Part shown: one piece after another, positions 44,809 through 54,016 of the stretch
Position numbering within the stretch: the stretch's first letter is position 1
How the letters are laid out: the number at the start of each line of letters is the position of its first letter
DNA from: Bin55 sp009840545
GTDB taxonomy: Bacteria; Pseudomonadota; Gammaproteobacteria; Pseudomonadales; Azotimanducaceae
Direction: 5' to 3'
Assembly: GCA_965208815.1 (NCBI GenBank)
Contig: OZ242357.1
Coordinates: 3,100,001 to 3,164,000 of the forward strand
Length of the DNA stretch: 64,000 nt
Notes under the pieces: generated by a model
Databases searched by the model: none
What the model was told of the DNA's origin: nothing
Seen by the model: the letters and a program-made list of their open reading frames with translations, nothing else
Made by a program: the position numbers and the translations under genes

Positions 44809-45861
44809 ATGAGCATGATAACAAATCCCCGTCGCGTCGAGGTCGATTTCAGCAATCACCATCTCACGGGATCGGGGGGACTGTGCTTTCTTTCGCGCAT
44901 GGCGCGTCGACTGGATCTGTTTCGCGCGCTCTCTTCTCTGCGCTCTCTGAAGCGACGGCGACGGGGGGTTCCGGACGCCGAGCGGACATGGTCGCTGATC
45001 GCCTCGCTGGCCCTGGGGAACGGTGCCCTGTCGGATCTGGAGGTGCTGGGATGGGACCGGACGGCGTGCGAGCTGCTGGGTCTCACGGAGCGTCCGAGCC
45101 CTCGCCGGGTGGGGGAGCATCTGGCCCGCTTCGAGGATACGGACGTCGCCGCGCTGCGGGCGGTGGGCCGCAAGATGGCGCAGGAGGTGGTTCCGGGGAT
45201 GGCGCGGCACTTTCTCGACGAGCTGGGCTACGTGCCGCTGTTTCTGGACTCCACGCAGATCGAGGTGCGGGGCGGACGCTTCGAGGGGGCGGCCAGGGAC
45301 TACCAGGGGGAGACCGGCTACCAGCTGGCGGCCGCCTTCGTCGGGCACGTCCAGGTGAGCGGTCGTCTTCGGCCGGGCAACACCCATCCCGCCCACGGCT
45401 GGCTCGAGCAGGTGGAGCGCGACGTCGAGCCGCTGCTGGCGGGCGTTCCGGTGTGGGGGCGCATGGACAACGCCTACTACCGCAGGGACGTGGTGGAGCA
45501 CTTCGAGGACCGGGGCTGGGACTACTCGGTCAGCGTGACCTCGGAGGTCGCCAAGCGACCGATCCTGGACGCGGCGGCACAGGTGCTGGAGGACGCGGAC
45601 TGGGAGGAGATCAACGAGCACGAGAGGGCGGCGCTGATCACGCATCGCCCGACGCGGTGGCGCAACATGCAGACCTACGTGGTGGTGCGCCAGGAAGTGG
45701 TCGGCGGGGAGCGGCTGCTGTTTCCGCGGCACACCGTGATCCTGGTGTCGCGCGACGATCTCGACCTGAAGGAGCTGGTGCTCCGCCATCGCGGCAAGCA
45801 GGGGCAGGAGAACGCGTTCAAGGGCCCGCTGCGGGAGATGAACCTGCACCATCCCCGCTAG
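44809..45861 (+). pseudogene. Transposase of IS copy 2, N-terminal part
   Basis: About 350 residues collinear with the copy 1 transposase as far as NLHHPR, then a stop supplied by the inserted element. It keeps both catalytic Asp regions (LFLDSTQIEVRG, GRMDNAYYRR) and the Glu region (RGKQGQENAFKG) but lacks the C-terminal ~80 residues. Probably inactive in this form. Confidence 0.92.
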
Positions 45862-47307
45862 GAGTGTCAGGAATTCCGTGTATATCCCCTTTCCCAGCTC
45901 ACCCCCGAGGGGGTGAAAATTTTTCAGTTTCTTGAATTCTACCATTTTCTACGCCTTTGTCACCCATCCCTTGGAAGGGTTGAATCGATCGCCGAAGTGA
46001 ATGGCGAACTCCCTCTTGGCCGACTGCCAGTTCAGCATCGGTCCTCTCCACTTGGAACTGGCCTCGCGCAGCGACAGATAGATCAGCTTCTTGGCCGCCC
46101 CCACGCTGGTGAAGTGTCCTCGAGCCCGCACCGCCCTTCGCACCGTGGCGTTCAGGCTCTCGATGGCGTTCGTGGTGTAGATCGCCTTGCGGATCAGCTG
46201 CGAGAACGCCAGGAACGGGATCACCAGATGCCACCGGTCGCGCCAGGAGCGCACCACGTCCGGATGCCTGCGTCCCAGCTCGCTCTCCTCGAACGCGTCC
46301 AGCAGCTCCTCGGCCCGCTCCGCGCTCTCCGCCTTGTAGATGGGCTTGAGCGCGTCCGCCAGCTTCCTGCGCTCCTTGTACGACGCGCACGACAGCGAAT
46401 GGCGCATCAGGTGCACGATGCAGGTCTGCACCGTGGTCTTCGGAAACGCCGTCTCCAGGGCCTCGGGAAAGCCCTTCAGGCCGTCCACCACAGCGATCAG
46501 GATGTCCCTCAGGCCCCTTGACTTGAGCTCGTTCAGCACGTTGAGCCAGAACTTGGCCCCCTCGTGCTCGCCCAGCCACAGGCCGAGAACGTCCTTGTGG
46601 CCCCCTTCGTCCACGCCGATCGCCAGATACGTCGCCGGGCCCGCCAGGGCGCGCCGGGTGCTCACCGATCCGGCGTCCCGCACCTTGACGTGGATCGCGT
46701 CCAGATACACGATCGCGTACGTGTCCCGCAGCGGCCGGCTCTGCCACTCCGCGTACTCCTCCATCACCACGTCGGTCACCCTCGAGATCAGATCGGGCGA
46801 CACCTCGACGCCGTACAGCTCCCGCACCGTCTCCCGGATCCGGCGCGTCGACATGCCCCGGGAGAACAGATGGATCACCTTGTCGTCGAAGCCCGGAAGA
46901 CGCCGGCAGTACTTCTCCACCAGCTGCGGCTCGAACGTGCCCTGGCGGTCCCGCGGAACCTCCAGCGGCATGGACCCCGTGTCGGTGAGCACCGTCTTGG
47001 GGTTGTGGCCGTTGCGCGAGTTGCCGGCAACGCGCTCCTCCGGCTGCGACAGGTGGACCTCCATCTCCGTGTCCAGGATCCGCTCGGCCAGCTTGCGGCG
47101 CAGCTCGGCGAAAAGCTCGCCGCTATGAAACAGTCCCGCCAGATCCTCGTCCTCCAGCATCTTGTCCAGCATCGCTTCGGTTATGCGTTCCCTCGCAGGT
47201 GTGTTCGTCATTGCTCGTCTCCTTTCCGTCCATGTTTCAGCGACATCCGCGCCGCCATGTTAGCCGAATTGTTAGTTCGACTCATACACGGAAAATCTGA
47301 CACTCTC
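45860..47307 (-). mobile_element. IS256-family insertion sequence nested in IS copy 2
   Basis: Imperfect inverted ends share the core GAGTGTCAG, followed on both sides by a TTCCGTGTAT-like stretch. CCCCGCT flanks the element (45853-45859 and 47309-47315), a 7-8 base duplication in line with the IS256 family. One complete transposase on the minus strand. GC-rich like its host IS, so both may come from the same donor. Confidence 0.9.
45949..47211 (-). CDS. IS256-family (Mutator-type) transposase
   Basis: 420 residues, full family length. DDE catalytic regions: IVYLDAIHVKVRD (Asp), LIAVVDGLKGFPEALETAF (Asp) and IYTTNAIESLNATVRRA (Glu). VQTCIVHLMRHSL carries the C-x2-H signature. The N-terminal part has GNSRNGHNPKTV typical of the family. 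No disruption is visible, so it is probably active. Confidence 0.95.
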   Translation of the reverse strand: MTNTPARERITEAMLDKMLEDEDLAGLFHSGELFAELRRKLAERILDTEMEVHLSQPEERVAGNSRNGHNPKTVLTDTGSMPLEVPRDRQGTFEPQLVEKYCRRLPGFDDKVIHLFSRGMSTRRIRETVRELYGVEVSPDLISRVTDVVMEEYAEWQSRPLRDTYAIVYLDAIHVKVRDAGSVSTRRALAGPATYLAIGVDEGGHKDVLGLWLGEHEGAKFWLNVLNELKSRGLRDILIAVVDGLKGFPEALETAFPKTTVQTCIVHLMRHSLSCASYKERRKLADALKPIYKAESAERAEELLDAFEESELGRRHPDVVRSWRDRWHLVIPFLAFSQLIRKAIYTTNAIESLNATVRRAVRARGHFTSVGAAKKLIYLSLREASSKWRGPMLNWQSAKREFAIHFGDRFNPSKGWVTKA

Positions 47308-47317
47308 CCCCCGCTGC

Positions 47318-47575
47318 ATGGGGTTCCGGGCGAACCAGGCGTACTACGAGTGCGCCCTGATCGCCCAGCTGCTGGTGCGGGCCGTCCAGCACCGCATGCT
47401 GCCCAAGGAGGCGCGGAGCCGCAGCCTCGGCTACGTCATCCGGCACCTGATGCGCACGGTGGCCGTGCTGGTGCGCACCGGCCGTCGTCTGTATCTGAAC
47501 TTCGCGCGCTCGAACTGGGAGCTGGCCTGGCTGCTTCATGCCGCGGACAGCTTCGGGGAGACCGTCGCAAGCTGA
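47318..47575 (+). pseudogene. Transposase of IS copy 2, C-terminal part
   Basis: 86 codons from MGFRANQAYYECALIAQLL to the stop, collinear with the C-terminus of the copy 1 transposase. It is separated from the N-terminal part by the IS256-family element and is not expected to be functional. The following ~255 bases are the non-coding tail shared with copy 1. Confidence 0.9.
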
Positions 47576-48078
47576 GCGCCGCGTCGGGCGACATCGAGAC
47601 TGACGTAGCGGCGACATGTTCCACGTACCGGCGAAGAGTTCCGCTCTTCCGCGAATCGGTTCGTCCCAAAACTCGCAAAACCAGCGCGCCAACGCGCAGT
47701 CGCGCCGAAATATGCGGTTCCCCGTCGACTCTCGCGCACACTCGGCGTTCGTGGCGGCATCCTCGTCCCATTCAAGAGCAAAAACTATCTGGCGTTGGAT
47801 GGAATGATCTAGAATCCGACCTCTGCAGACCTTAACCGGATATCAAGGGCCATTCGCCGCTAATGATTCGCATATCGAAAATCACTTAGTTCGAACAAAA
47901 ACGCATTTTCTTGATTTTTTAACATAATCATTAGTTCGTGCTAGTGTCCAAATATTGGTGAGTGTGGCTTGACCATGAGCTGAAGGTCAATGCCTTGATG
48001 AGGTGTGATCCAACAATTGGTCTAGGAGAGTGTTTGAATGGGAATTCGATCAGACGATGAAATTGCAACGCATAACAG

Positions 48079-49263
48079 ATGATCAAGATTGGTCGTTCGC
48101 GACGTCTATCCGATTCTAGGAGTCCAAGTCTTATCTCATTCATTAGAGGTTTTTTCTTAGGTGCAACGGTAGTGATCGGAGCAAACGCCAGCGGTTCGAA
48201 TGTCACCGAACTCGAGGAACTTTCCGAAATTCTCGAAACAGCGCGGATCGAAATGGAACTACCAGGTTTGCGCGCGGCGGCTCGATTTTCTGACGGAACC
48301 GTTGTATGTGCTGCTGCCGGTTTGGCAGATCGAGAAGCGAACGTAGCTTTGGACAATGTCGCTCCCATGCCGGGAGGAAGCACAGGCAAGACTTTCGTTG
48401 CAGCTGTGACGATGTTGCTTGTAGAAGAAGGTGTTCTTTCCCTGGACGACTTGATCTCCAAGTGGCTTGAAGAGGAACCCTGGTTCGACAAGTTGCCGAA
48501 CTCTCGAGATATTCGAGTATGGCATCTCTTATCGCATACGGCGGGTCTATCTGACTATCCGGAAAGCCGCAGCTATCAGATTCAATCCATTTGGCGTGCG
48601 ATTCGTAGAGGGTCGATTCGGTTTGAACCCGACGAGCTCATTCGCTATACGTTGAGAAAGAGGCCGTTGTTTCCGGTGGGAGAAGGATTTCGCTACACAG
48701 ATATCGGTTACCTCGTGCTCGGAAAGGTGATTGAAGCGGCGACGGACCGACAGTATTACGATCTGTTGCGCGAAAAGATTCTCGATCCTCTGGGGCTCGA
48801 CCAAGTAGTTGTGCAGGATCAATCGATTTTGCCTGAAGTAGTACCAGGCTATATGCGCGGCGCACGCAATCTCAGGCCGGATGGAAGCATGAAAATCGAT
48901 CCTTCATCGGAATGGACTGGTGGCGGAGTTGCTTTGAATCCCACAATGCTGGTTGAGTTTCTTGGAGCACTAGCAGAAGCACGAGTGGTTACTCCGGGGA
49001 GCTTCAAGAAAATGCGCGAAATGGGATGGCGTGATCCAGACTCTCCCGAGGAGTATTACGGACTAGGTCTGTTTGTGCACGACGACGGTGCAGCTATTGG
49101 GCATGCCGGATTGTGGCCTGGCTATCGCACACATGTGATGCATTTCTTTGCAACCGATACTACCGTCGCGATTCAGACTAACCGAGACGGAGCAGTCGAC
49201 ACAAGAGAAGTGGTTAGAAGAGTCGCCGACTTTGTAGGCAAGCACGGCACGTCTAACGAGTGA
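48079..49263 (+). CDS. Exported serine hydrolase, beta-lactamase class C fold
   Basis: 394 residues. A hydrophobic leader (LISFIRGFFLGATVVIGANA) then the class C/esterase motifs: SxxK in GGSTGKTFVAAV, YxD/N in FRYTDIGYLVLG and HxG in AIGHAGLWPGY. HLLSHTAGLSDYP follows the usual family pattern. Likely a periplasmic esterase, DD-peptidase-like or D-aminopeptidase-like enzyme; true beta-lactamase activity is not implied. A similar hydrolase gene follows. Confidence 0.88.
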   Translation: MIKIGRSRRLSDSRSPSLISFIRGFFLGATVVIGANASGSNVTELEELSEILETARIEMELPGLRAAARFSDGTVVCAAAGLADREANVALDNVAPMPGGSTGKTFVAAVTMLLVEEGVLSLDDLISKWLEEEPWFDKLPNSRDIRVWHLLSHTAGLSDYPESRSYQIQSIWRAIRRGSIRFEPDELIRYTLRKRPLFPVGEGFRYTDIGYLVLGKVIEAATDRQYYDLLREKILDPLGLDQVVVQDQSILPEVVPGYMRGARNLRPDGSMKIDPSSEWTGGGVALNPTMLVEFLGALAEARVVTPGSFKKMREMGWRDPDSPEEYYGLGLFVHDDGAAIGHAGLWPGYRTHVMHFFATDTTVAIQTNRDGAVDTREVVRRVADFVGKHGTSNE

Positions 49264-49431
49264 TTCACGACGACCCCATTGACGGTCTGGAAACACATTC
49301 TCTTCCCGATTCTCGTTTCGGTTGTGGGTCGGTGTCCTACAATCTTCAATCCGAGATCTGGTTGGGAGGGTGTGCCAGATGGTTCGGACAGGAAGGTTCA
49401 GCGAAAAGCATCCAAATTTAGGAACCTAATC

Positions 49432-50694
49432 ATGAAACGAGTTCTTGTCACTTTTTTCGCGCTCATCTGGTGTGTATGTGCGAATGCAGAGGAATTCAAG
49501 CATGGCACTCCTGAGAGTGCGGGGATGTCAAGTGAGCGGTTGGATCGCGTCACGGATGTGATGCAATCCTATATCGATCGAGGGATTGTTCCAGGTATAC
49601 ACGTTTTGGTCGCTCGACGGGGCGTGATTGTTTATGACAACGCGATAGGAACAAGAGGCTCGGACGACGACCGACCCTTGGAAAAAGATGCTCTCTACCG
49701 CATCTATTCAATGACGAAACCGATCACAGCCGTTGCCGCCATGCAGTTGTACGAACAAGGCAAGTTCAAGATGGGCAGCTCTGTGGCGGAGTTCATTCCT
49801 GAATTTGAGGAACTCACAGTCCATGTAGAAGAAGGAGATCCCGTTCCGGTCAACCGTCCAATGAACATGCGCCATTTGCTGACGCATACGGCTGGTCTTG
49901 GTTACGGGCTGGGAAATTGGCATCCAGTGGATCGGTTGTTCCGTCAGAATCGAGTATTGGGATCAACTGACTTGGAGGAAATGATTGGAAAGATGAAAGA
50001 CATTCCTCTCAAATTTCAGCCAGGCGACAGATGGGACTACAGTGCCGCGGTCGACGTAACGGGTTTAGTCGTCCAGAGATTGAGTGGTCAGTCTTTCGAC
50101 GAATACCTTGAAGAGCACATCTTCGCGCCGCTAAAGATGGACGATACATTCTTTCAGATTCCAGAAGACAAGCACGACCGACTACTTCCCGTTCACAATT
50201 GGAGTCGGCAAGAAAACAAAATTGTGATGCGACCAGTGGGTGAAAACGAATATCGTAGTGTGACGATGTTTTCAGGTGGAGGTGGCTTGATTTCCACGGG
50301 AATGGACTATTTGAGGTTTGCAGAAGCTCTTCGTCGAGGTGGCGAACTCGAAGGTGGTCGAATTATTGGACGGAAAACGATTGATTACATGACGCAGAAC
50401 CACCTGCCAGCTGCAGTACCTGGTTCTGGAACCGGGGACAATCCAACGGGGGCAGCCACTCGTGCCCAACAAAGTGCTTTCGGGTTTGGTTTGGGATTTG
50501 GAATCAACATGAACCCGTTGGTGGGAAATCTGTCGTCCTTCGGCGAGTACAACTGGGGTGGCGCGGCAGGCACCGTCTTTTGGGTGGACCCAGAAGAGGA
50601 CCTGGTCGTTGTGGGCCTGATCCAGCTCATGGGTGGAAGCGGACTGCTTTCGTCTGACTTGAAGATTGCTGTGCTACAAGCGATAACTGATTGA
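49432..50694 (+). CDS. Exported serine hydrolase, beta-lactamase class C fold
   Basis: 420 residues from ATG at 49432 (TTTAGGA upstream), giving a clean signal peptide (VLVTFFALIWCVCANA). Motifs: SMTK in YRIYSMTKPITAVAAM, YSA in WDYSAAVDVTGLVV, and WGGAAGTVFWVDPEED near the C-terminus in the KTG/HxG position. MNMRHLLTHTAGLGYG matches the esterase-like branch. It differs clearly from the hydrolase just upstream, so the pair is not a recent duplicate. Confidence 0.9.
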   Translation: MKRVLVTFFALIWCVCANAEEFKHGTPESAGMSSERLDRVTDVMQSYIDRGIVPGIHVLVARRGVIVYDNAIGTRGSDDDRPLEKDALYRIYSMTKPITAVAAMQLYEQGKFKMGSSVAEFIPEFEELTVHVEEGDPVPVNRPMNMRHLLTHTAGLGYGLGNWHPVDRLFRQNRVLGSTDLEEMIGKMKDIPLKFQPGDRWDYSAAVDVTGLVVQRLSGQSFDEYLEEHIFAPLKMDDTFFQIPEDKHDRLLPVHNWSRQENKIVMRPVGENEYRSVTMFSGGGGLISTGMDYLRFAEALRRGGELEGGRIIGRKTIDYMTQNHLPAAVPGSGTGDNPTGAATRAQQSAFGFGLGFGINMNPLVGNLSSFGEYNWGGAAGTVFWVDPEEDLVVVGLIQLMGGSGLLSSDLKIAVLQAITD

Positions 50695-50712
50695 TCGGAA
50701 GTCCCAAATAAA

Positions 50713-50738
50713 GTGCGGTGAACGATTGTTGACCGCAC
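50713..50738 (+). terminator. Possible terminator hairpin after the second hydrolase
   Basis: GTGCGGT and ACCGCAC form a 7-base stem with a 12-base loop ~20 bases after the hydrolase stop. No T-run follows. Confidence 0.4.
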
Positions 50739-50769
50739 ACTTGCGCATGCGACAATAGGAAATTGAGAA

Positions 50770-51231
50770 TTGGTTAAGTCATCACATTCAGGTAAAGAAT
50801 TGACCGACGAAAAGTGGAAGTTTCAACTTCGCATTCAACTCACGGGCGAAATGGCGAGAAAAGCAAGGAATTCAGAGGAATACGAGGCATTGCAGCCACT
50901 GTATGAGCTGATCGCTCGCTACGATGCCGAGTTAGTTTGTCAATACGATGCGTTTGCGGGCTACTGCGAACAGGCAGAACGAACGGGTGAGCAAAACTTG
51001 CCTCTCTATAAGTGGACAAAGGCGACCATAGAGAATCCCGAAAAGGAAGCAAAGTACGTCAAAATTTTCACGATTTACGTTCAGGGTGAAGAGGTATACG
51101 ATAAAACGGTCGCCGAGAAGCTGGAATCCGAGCTCAAACCAATGGTTGGCGGGCCAGTGATCGAGAAGTTGTCTAAATACGATTCCAACCCTGCCAACAA
51201 TCCCCAGCCGCCCAAGAAATACCTTAACTAG
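50770..51231 (+). CDS. Hypothetical cytosolic protein
   Basis: 153 residues from TTG at 50770 (AGGAAATTGAGAA upstream); no nearby ATG fits as well. Soluble, charged and mostly helical, with a pattern typical of small conserved proteins (LQPLYELIARYDAELVCQYD; EVYDKTVAEKLESELKPMVG) and a Pro-rich C-terminus. No domain recognised. Confidence 0.6.
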   Translation: MVKSSHSGKELTDEKWKFQLRIQLTGEMARKARNSEEYEALQPLYELIARYDAELVCQYDAFAGYCEQAERTGEQNLPLYKWTKATIENPEKEAKYVKIFTIYVQGEEVYDKTVAEKLESELKPMVGGPVIEKLSKYDSNPANNPQPPKKYLN

Positions 51232-51313
51232 TCAGAGACACCCAGCTCAGCTCGGAGGTCTAGACAGATTCATGCTCTGAAATTTGGCTGATTTCGGGAA
51301 CTTTAGCCCAAGT

Positions 51314-51340
51314 CTAGCACTCTAATCTATCGAGTGCTAA
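51314..51340. promoter_or_regulatory. CIRCE operator (HrcA site) upstream of rpoH
   Basis: CTAGCACTC-N9-GAGTGCTAA matches the CIRCE consensus TTAGCACTC-N9-GAGTGCTAA with one mismatch and the exact 9-base spacer. It ends 35 bases before the rpoH start, overlapping AT-rich sequence (TAAAATATTAG) that could be a -10 region. HrcA, the known CIRCE repressor, is not encoded in the window. Confidence 0.85.
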
Positions 51341-51375
51341 AATATTAGTGCCTATTCAGCTTGAGGAGGCTCAGC

Positions 51376-52233
51376 TTGACAACGAGTGTCATTCCAATCT
51401 CGAACCTGTCGCCAGGAGGCGACCTAACGGCCTATATCAATACGGTCAATGCATATTCCGTGCTTACGGCCGAGGAAGAAAAGGATCTTGCCCATCGGTT
51501 CTACGATGAAGGTGATCTGGATGCGGCCCGAGAGCTAATTATTAGTAACTTAAGGTTCGTAGTCTATTTAGCCCGTACTTATCGAGGTTACGGCTTGCCT
51601 GAGGCCGACATTATTCAAGAGGGCAACGTTGGATTGATGAAAGCTGTGAAGCGGTTCGACCCCAACGTTGGAGTTCGGCTTGTTTCGTTTGCCGTCCATT
51701 GGATTCGAGCGGAAATTCACGAATTCATCATTCGAAACTGGCGAATCGTCAAGATTGCTACCACAAAGGCTCAGCGAAAGCTCTTCTTTAAGTTGCGTGA
51801 ACGCAAGAAGGACTTCGGTTGGCTAACCCAAAGTGAGACTCGAGAAATCGCGAAAGACCTAGGGGTGCGTCCGCAAGATGTCACGCACATGGAAGGTCGA
51901 TTGTGTTCCAACGATGTGGCATTCGACATATCCGATGACGACGACGACGAGAGTGCGAGTTGGGCTCCAGCTCAATTGATTGCCGATGATAGTCCCACTC
52001 CTTCCGAGCAGTTGGAAGAAGAAGAGTGGGAGGCCCATAGACAAGGACTGCTTTACGAAGCAATGCAGTCGCTTGACGAACGAAGCAGAGTCATTCTAAA
52101 CTCGCGATGGCTCTCTCCCGACAAAGCGACGTTGCACGAACTCGCTGCACAGTTTGGTCTATCCGCCGAACGAATTAGACAGATAGAAAGTGCGGCAATG
52201 GAAAAGATTAAGGAGCAACTGGCACCTGCCTAA
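51376..52233 (+). CDS. rpoH: RNA polymerase heat-shock sigma factor RpoH (sigma-32)
   Basis: 285 residues from TTG at 51376, six bases after GAGGAGG; the longer frame would start before that Shine-Dalgarno. Region 2: LIISNLRFVVYLARTYRGYG, LPEADIIQEGNVGLMKAVKR and SFAVHWIRAEIHEFIIRNWR. The RpoH box follows (KAQRKLFFKLRERK). Region 4: LDERSRVILNSRWLSPDKAT and ERIRQIESAAMEKIKEQL. An unusual DDDDDE patch lies mid-protein. The CIRCE element just upstream suggests repression by HrcA. Confidence 0.96.
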   Translation: MTTSVIPISNLSPGGDLTAYINTVNAYSVLTAEEEKDLAHRFYDEGDLDAARELIISNLRFVVYLARTYRGYGLPEADIIQEGNVGLMKAVKRFDPNVGVRLVSFAVHWIRAEIHEFIIRNWRIVKIATTKAQRKLFFKLRERKKDFGWLTQSETREIAKDLGVRPQDVTHMEGRLCSNDVAFDISDDDDDESASWAPAQLIADDSPTPSEQLEEEEWEAHRQGLLYEAMQSLDERSRVILNSRWLSPDKATLHELAAQFGLSAERIRQIESAAMEKIKEQLAPA

Positions 52234-52310
52234 CTTCCAAGCAGCGCTCCAAAGCATCCTGGTCTAACATTTCGAGCTCATCCGAGCTCTCACAACTACG
52301 AAGCGTCAAA

Positions 52311-52985
52311 ATGCGACAGCTCTATGTCCGTCGTGGGTCCCGTATGACCGGCGCACAAGCCAGAGCCTACGCTTGTCTTGAAGAATATCGTCTTGATCCC
52401 GATTGCATTGATCGTCATTTCGAGTTTGTTCGACACGCTAGTGACCTCTTGGTGGAAATAGGCTTCGGAAACGGTGAAGTACTAGCGCAATTCGCGTCAA
52501 TCAATCCTCTTTGGAACTGCATTGGCGTCGAAGTGTTTCGCCCAGGCATCGGCGCACTAATCCGACGATGTAAAGCAGAAGAACTCAAGAATGTTCTCAT
52601 CGCTGAGACAGACGGGCTCACCTTATTGGAAGCACTGCCTGACTCTTCCATTAGCTTGATGTTTGTCTTCTTTCCCGACCCGTGGCCCAAGAAGAGGCAT
52701 CACAGAAGACGTCTGGTCAATGAGGAATTTGCGGAGTTAACCAGTCGTAAATTGAGCGTTGGAAGTTCAGTCTGTCTCGCTACCGACTGGGAACACTATG
52801 CTGACCAGATCGGAATAGTCTTTGATAACCATCGTTTGTTCGATGGCGGTCCTTCAGAACGCTACGAATTGCGCCCCAAGACTCGGTTTGAACAACGCGG
52901 AGAGAAGCTTGGACACGAAATCTGGGACTTTCAGTACAAACGAGTTACCAGCAGCACTAAAGAATCTCAAGATACTTCGCAGTGA
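52311..52985 (+). CDS. trmB: tRNA (guanine-N7-)-methyltransferase TrmB
   Basis: 224 residues. SAM-binding LLVEIGFGNGEVLAQFA and the family signature FVFFPDPWPKKRHHRRRLV, then CLATDWEHYADQI and a C-terminal TRFEQRGEKLGHEIWDFQYK. Methylates G46 of tRNAs. 77 bases downstream of rpoH, same strand; convergent with the PhyH gene nine bases away. Confidence 0.95.
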   Translation: MRQLYVRRGSRMTGAQARAYACLEEYRLDPDCIDRHFEFVRHASDLLVEIGFGNGEVLAQFASINPLWNCIGVEVFRPGIGALIRRCKAEELKNVLIAETDGLTLLEALPDSSISLMFVFFPDPWPKKRHHRRRLVNEEFAELTSRKLSVGSSVCLATDWEHYADQIGIVFDNHRLFDGGPSERYELRPKTRFEQRGEKLGHEIWDFQYKRVTSSTKESQDTSQ

Positions 52986-52994
52986 CTTGATTCC

Positions 52995-53879
52995 TCACCC
53001 TATGGGTGGAAACCGTTCGTCGTTGACGTTGTAGCCGAATTCGACGGCTTCGAGCATTTGCAGCGGATCACGTAGATCCACCATGCCTGGGCCAACAAAG
53101 CTGAGACCGTGTTGGTACCCAACCAGCTTTCGCAGTCGATCGGGCATCTTCGGTAATTGGTCGCGAGGAATTCCAATGAATTGATTTTCCTGCTGGCGAA
53201 GATAGGAAAGATTGAAGTTAATGTCGATCGCTCGACGGCTTCGGTTAGACCTGTTCTCGCCACCGCCGTGCCAAAGAGCTCCTGTCCAGATCAACATGGT
53301 CCCAGCCTCCATTTCCACTTGCACTGTCTCTACATCTGGAGGTTGCCGCACCGGAGTGTCATGCCATTTGTGGGATTCTGGAACTAGCGTGGTCGCCCCG
53401 TTTTCCACGGTAAAGTCATCAATTGCAATGACGGCGTTGGCGACGAAAGGTGGGTGAGGGCGCGGAATGGGCCAGAGCCCATCGTCTTGATGCAGCCCTT
53501 GTGCTTTGGCTCCAGGCAACAGATCAAAATAAGCCACAACGGAAACTTGAACGTTCGACCCCAACATACCCTGTACGACAGCAACAAGCCGTGGGTCGCA
53601 CACCAAGTCATCTACACAGCGGGTCTTTCCGAGCAGATTGTGTGCACGCACGGTTTTTCGTTCCGGCGGCATCAATTCTCGAATTGGGTGCACGTCATGC
53701 AGAAGATCAGATCCAAGTTTTGCAACCCGTTCTTTCGACAGCCACTGTGGGAATACGGCATACCCAAATTCCTCGATGTGGGCCAGCCCGTCGTCGAGTC
53801 CCGCTACGATGATTTCTCCGTCGAACACCTTTGCCGAGTCAGGCTTGCGGATCATTTTTTTTTTGGCAGCTTCCACCAT
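52995..53879 (-). CDS. Phytanoyl-CoA dioxygenase (PhyH) family protein
   Basis: 294 residues. Fe(II)/2-oxoglutarate motif HxD in KAQGLHQDDGLWPIPRP and distal His in GALWHGGGENRSNRSRRAID with the Arg that binds 2-oxoglutarate. The double-stranded beta-helix core runs from YFDLLPG to FNLSYLRQQENQ. The substrate is unknown; such genes are frequent in marine and sponge-associated bacteria. An A10 run lies eight codons after the start. Confidence 0.9.
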   Translation of the reverse strand: MVEAAKKKMIRKPDSAKVFDGEIIVAGLDDGLAHIEEFGYAVFPQWLSKERVAKLGSDLLHDVHPIRELMPPERKTVRAHNLLGKTRCVDDLVCDPRLVAVVQGMLGSNVQVSVVAYFDLLPGAKAQGLHQDDGLWPIPRPHPPFVANAVIAIDDFTVENGATTLVPESHKWHDTPVRQPPDVETVQVEMEAGTMLIWTGALWHGGGENRSNRSRRAIDINFNLSYLRQQENQFIGIPRDQLPKMPDRLRKLVGYQHGLSFVGPGMVDLRDPLQMLEAVEFGYNVNDERFPPIG

Positions 53880-54016
53880 CTTGGATTAGTCTTGCATGAA
53901 TCTGGAAGAAGGCATCGTAACGTATGGACTAGAAGGAGCTAGTATACGAGCCTGTCGAGTTGAAGCACGTGTAGCGAGTAGGCAAACTTCACGGATCAAG
54001 AGTGGTTGTTAGGATG

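Larger units (their letters stand above)
44693..47848 (+). mobile_element. IS copy 2 (IS1380-like), interrupted by an IS256-family element
   Basis: The same 18-base inverted repeats as copy 1 (44693-44710 and 47831-47848) and an 8-base duplication. The transposase runs on the plus strand but is split by a second element at 45860-47307. Removing that element restores the copy 1 sequence across the junction (CACCATCCCCGCT then GCATGGGG). Sequence is GC-rich like copy 1. Copy 2 keeps the 24 bases deleted from copy 1, so copy 1 cannot be its direct parent unless it lost them later. Confidence 0.93.
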
